Part shown: piece after piece, positions 13,501-13,799 of the stretch | How the letters are laid out: the number at the start of each line of letters is the position of its first letter | Position numbering within the stretch: position 1 is the stretch's first letter | Translations under genes and position numbers: made by a program | Source: Bacilli bacterium | GTDB taxonomy: Bacteria; Bacillota_I; Bacilli_A; ML615J-28; CAG-698 | NCBI GenBank assembly: GCA_028693885.1 | Contig: JAQUUM010000014.1 | Span: 1 to 13,799, forward strand | Length of the DNA stretch: 13,799 nucleotides | Reading direction: 5' to 3' | The notes under the pieces: model-generated | What the model saw: only the letters and a program-made list of their open reading frames with translations | Databases searched by the model: none | Told to the model about the DNA's origin: nothing

Positions 13501-13529
13501 ATTTTTTTGTCCTCTATAAATATAAACAT
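13497..13529 (-). CDS. Putative 10-codon leader ORF overlapping the nucleotidyltransferase start
   Basis: On the minus strand an ATG at 13527-13529 has an excellent ribosome binding site (AGGAG at 13536-13540, 6 bases away) and encodes MFIFIEDKKI. Its TGA (13497-13499) overlaps the ATG of the next gene as ATGA. The two ribosome binding sites share TATAGAGGA. This arrangement suggests translational coupling or a leader peptide. At ten codons it could be chance, so confidence is limited. Confidence 0.4.
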   Translation of the reverse strand: MFIFIEDKKI

Positions 13530-13558
13530 TAAAAACTCCTCTATACTTAAAAAATACT

Positions 13559-13577
13559 ATTATACTAATTTTATCAC
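13559..13577 (-). promoter_or_regulatory. Promoter candidates of the nucleotidyltransferase gene
   Basis: Two overlapping candidates on the minus strand: GTGATAAAAT (13568-13577), which fits the extended -10 pattern, and a bare TATAAT at 13559-13564. Either would start transcripts upstream of the leader ORF at 13529. Confidence 0.5.
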
Positions 13578-13629
13578 AACTTGCATATTTAATCATTAAT
13601 TAATAAATTAATTCTTTAAAAAATTACAT

Positions 13630-13660
13630 AAAAATAGATAGTATAGATTGTATACTACCT
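13630..13660 (-). terminator. Intrinsic terminator after the TipAS-domain gene
   Basis: The stem TAGTATA/TATACTA (13639-13645 with 13651-13657) has a 5-base loop and is extended by further pairs around one mismatch. The minus strand continues ATTTTTATG. It lies 14 bases after the stop. Confidence 0.75.
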
Positions 13661-13673
13661 ACTAAATAAACTA

Positions 13674-13799
13674 TTAACAATATTTATTAACTAAATCTCT
13701 TAACAATTGAGCCAAACCTTCACCATGTTTATCATAATATTTTTTAAATCTTTCATCTTGAACATACATCTCAACTACATTTAAATGCATATGCCTATC
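13674..13799 (-). CDS. C-terminal end of a TipAS-domain protein (probably MerR-family regulator), cut by the window edge
   Basis: Only the last 41 residues are in the window, ending at TAA (13674-13676) followed directly by TAG. The tail contains VEMYVQDERFKKYYDKHGEG and then LAQLLRDLVNKYC. This strongly resembles the end of the TipAS antibiotic-recognition domain (typically MYxxDERFxxYYDK...GLAxFLRDAIxxY). TipAS usually forms the C-terminal half of MerR-type activators that sense thiopeptides or other drugs. The DNA-binding part would lie beyond 13799 and cannot be checked. A terminator follows. Confidence 0.65.
   Translation of the reverse strand, partial: DRHMHLNVVEMYVQDERFKKYYDKHGEGLAQLLRDLVNKYC

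Noticed and set aside
13501..13596. N-terminal extension of the nucleotidyltransferase from an upstream in-frame ATG
   Set aside because: It has no ribosome binding site, contains the promoter candidates and the leader ORF, and carries no family-conserved residues.

Overview
The window is AT-rich DNA from a low-GC Gram-positive-type bacterium (Bacillota/Mollicutes-like). All genes I can support lie on the minus strand, and most are preceded by AGGAG-type ribosome binding sites. TGA is a stop (it ends the 9404-11641 gene) and tryptophan is encoded by TGG, so the mycoplasma code is not in use. The surface proteins (BspA/DUF285, MBG and Listeria-Bacteroides 'GWD' repeats, SGNH lipoprotein), together with ECF transport and DUF3842/DUF975 proteins, suggest an uncultured-type Bacillota such as an Acholeplasma/Izemoplasma or Erysipelotrichia relative. 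That placement is an inference; there is no rRNA marker here.

Reading in the direction of transcription, from high to low coordinates: a truncated TipAS-domain protein (13674-13799) ends at a terminator. A PF14907-type nucleotidyltransferase (12364-13500) follows, preceded by a possible 10-codon leader ORF whose stop overlaps its start codon. Then come MscL (11744-12295) and a large membrane-anchored BspA/MBG surface protein (9404-11641). A two-gene unit follows: a repeat-rich SGNH-hydrolase lipoprotein (7516-9303) and a DUF975 membrane protein (6893-7495). The next unit pairs an unrecognised membrane-anchored extracellular protein (5466-6782) with an MscS channel (4507-5460). After that are a divergent HU-like DNA-binding protein (4048-4353), DUF3842 (3520-3936), an ECF transporter S component (2821-3417) probably co-transcribed with arsenite methyltransferase ArsM (1931-2767), a DUF5131 protein (1136-1843), and a 23S rRNA uracil methyltransferase cut by the window edge (1-1064).

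Transcription units are clearly delimited. Eight of the nine hairpin/T-run structures listed look like ordinary minus-strand intrinsic terminators. Nine promoter candidates share an extended -10 box (consensus RTGNTAWAAT) with weak -35 regions. The exception is the hairpin in front of the ECF S gene: it lies between a promoter overlapping the DUF3842 stop codon and the S-component ribosome binding site, so the S gene and probably arsM can be expressed only by reading through it. This looks like a conditional terminator or riboswitch-type leader of a class I cannot name.

No CRISPR array, insertion sequence, tRNA or rRNA was seen. No gene-free stretch exceeds 300 bases. Two mechanosensitive channels and two large adhesin-like surface proteins make envelope stress and surface interaction the functional theme of the middle of the window.
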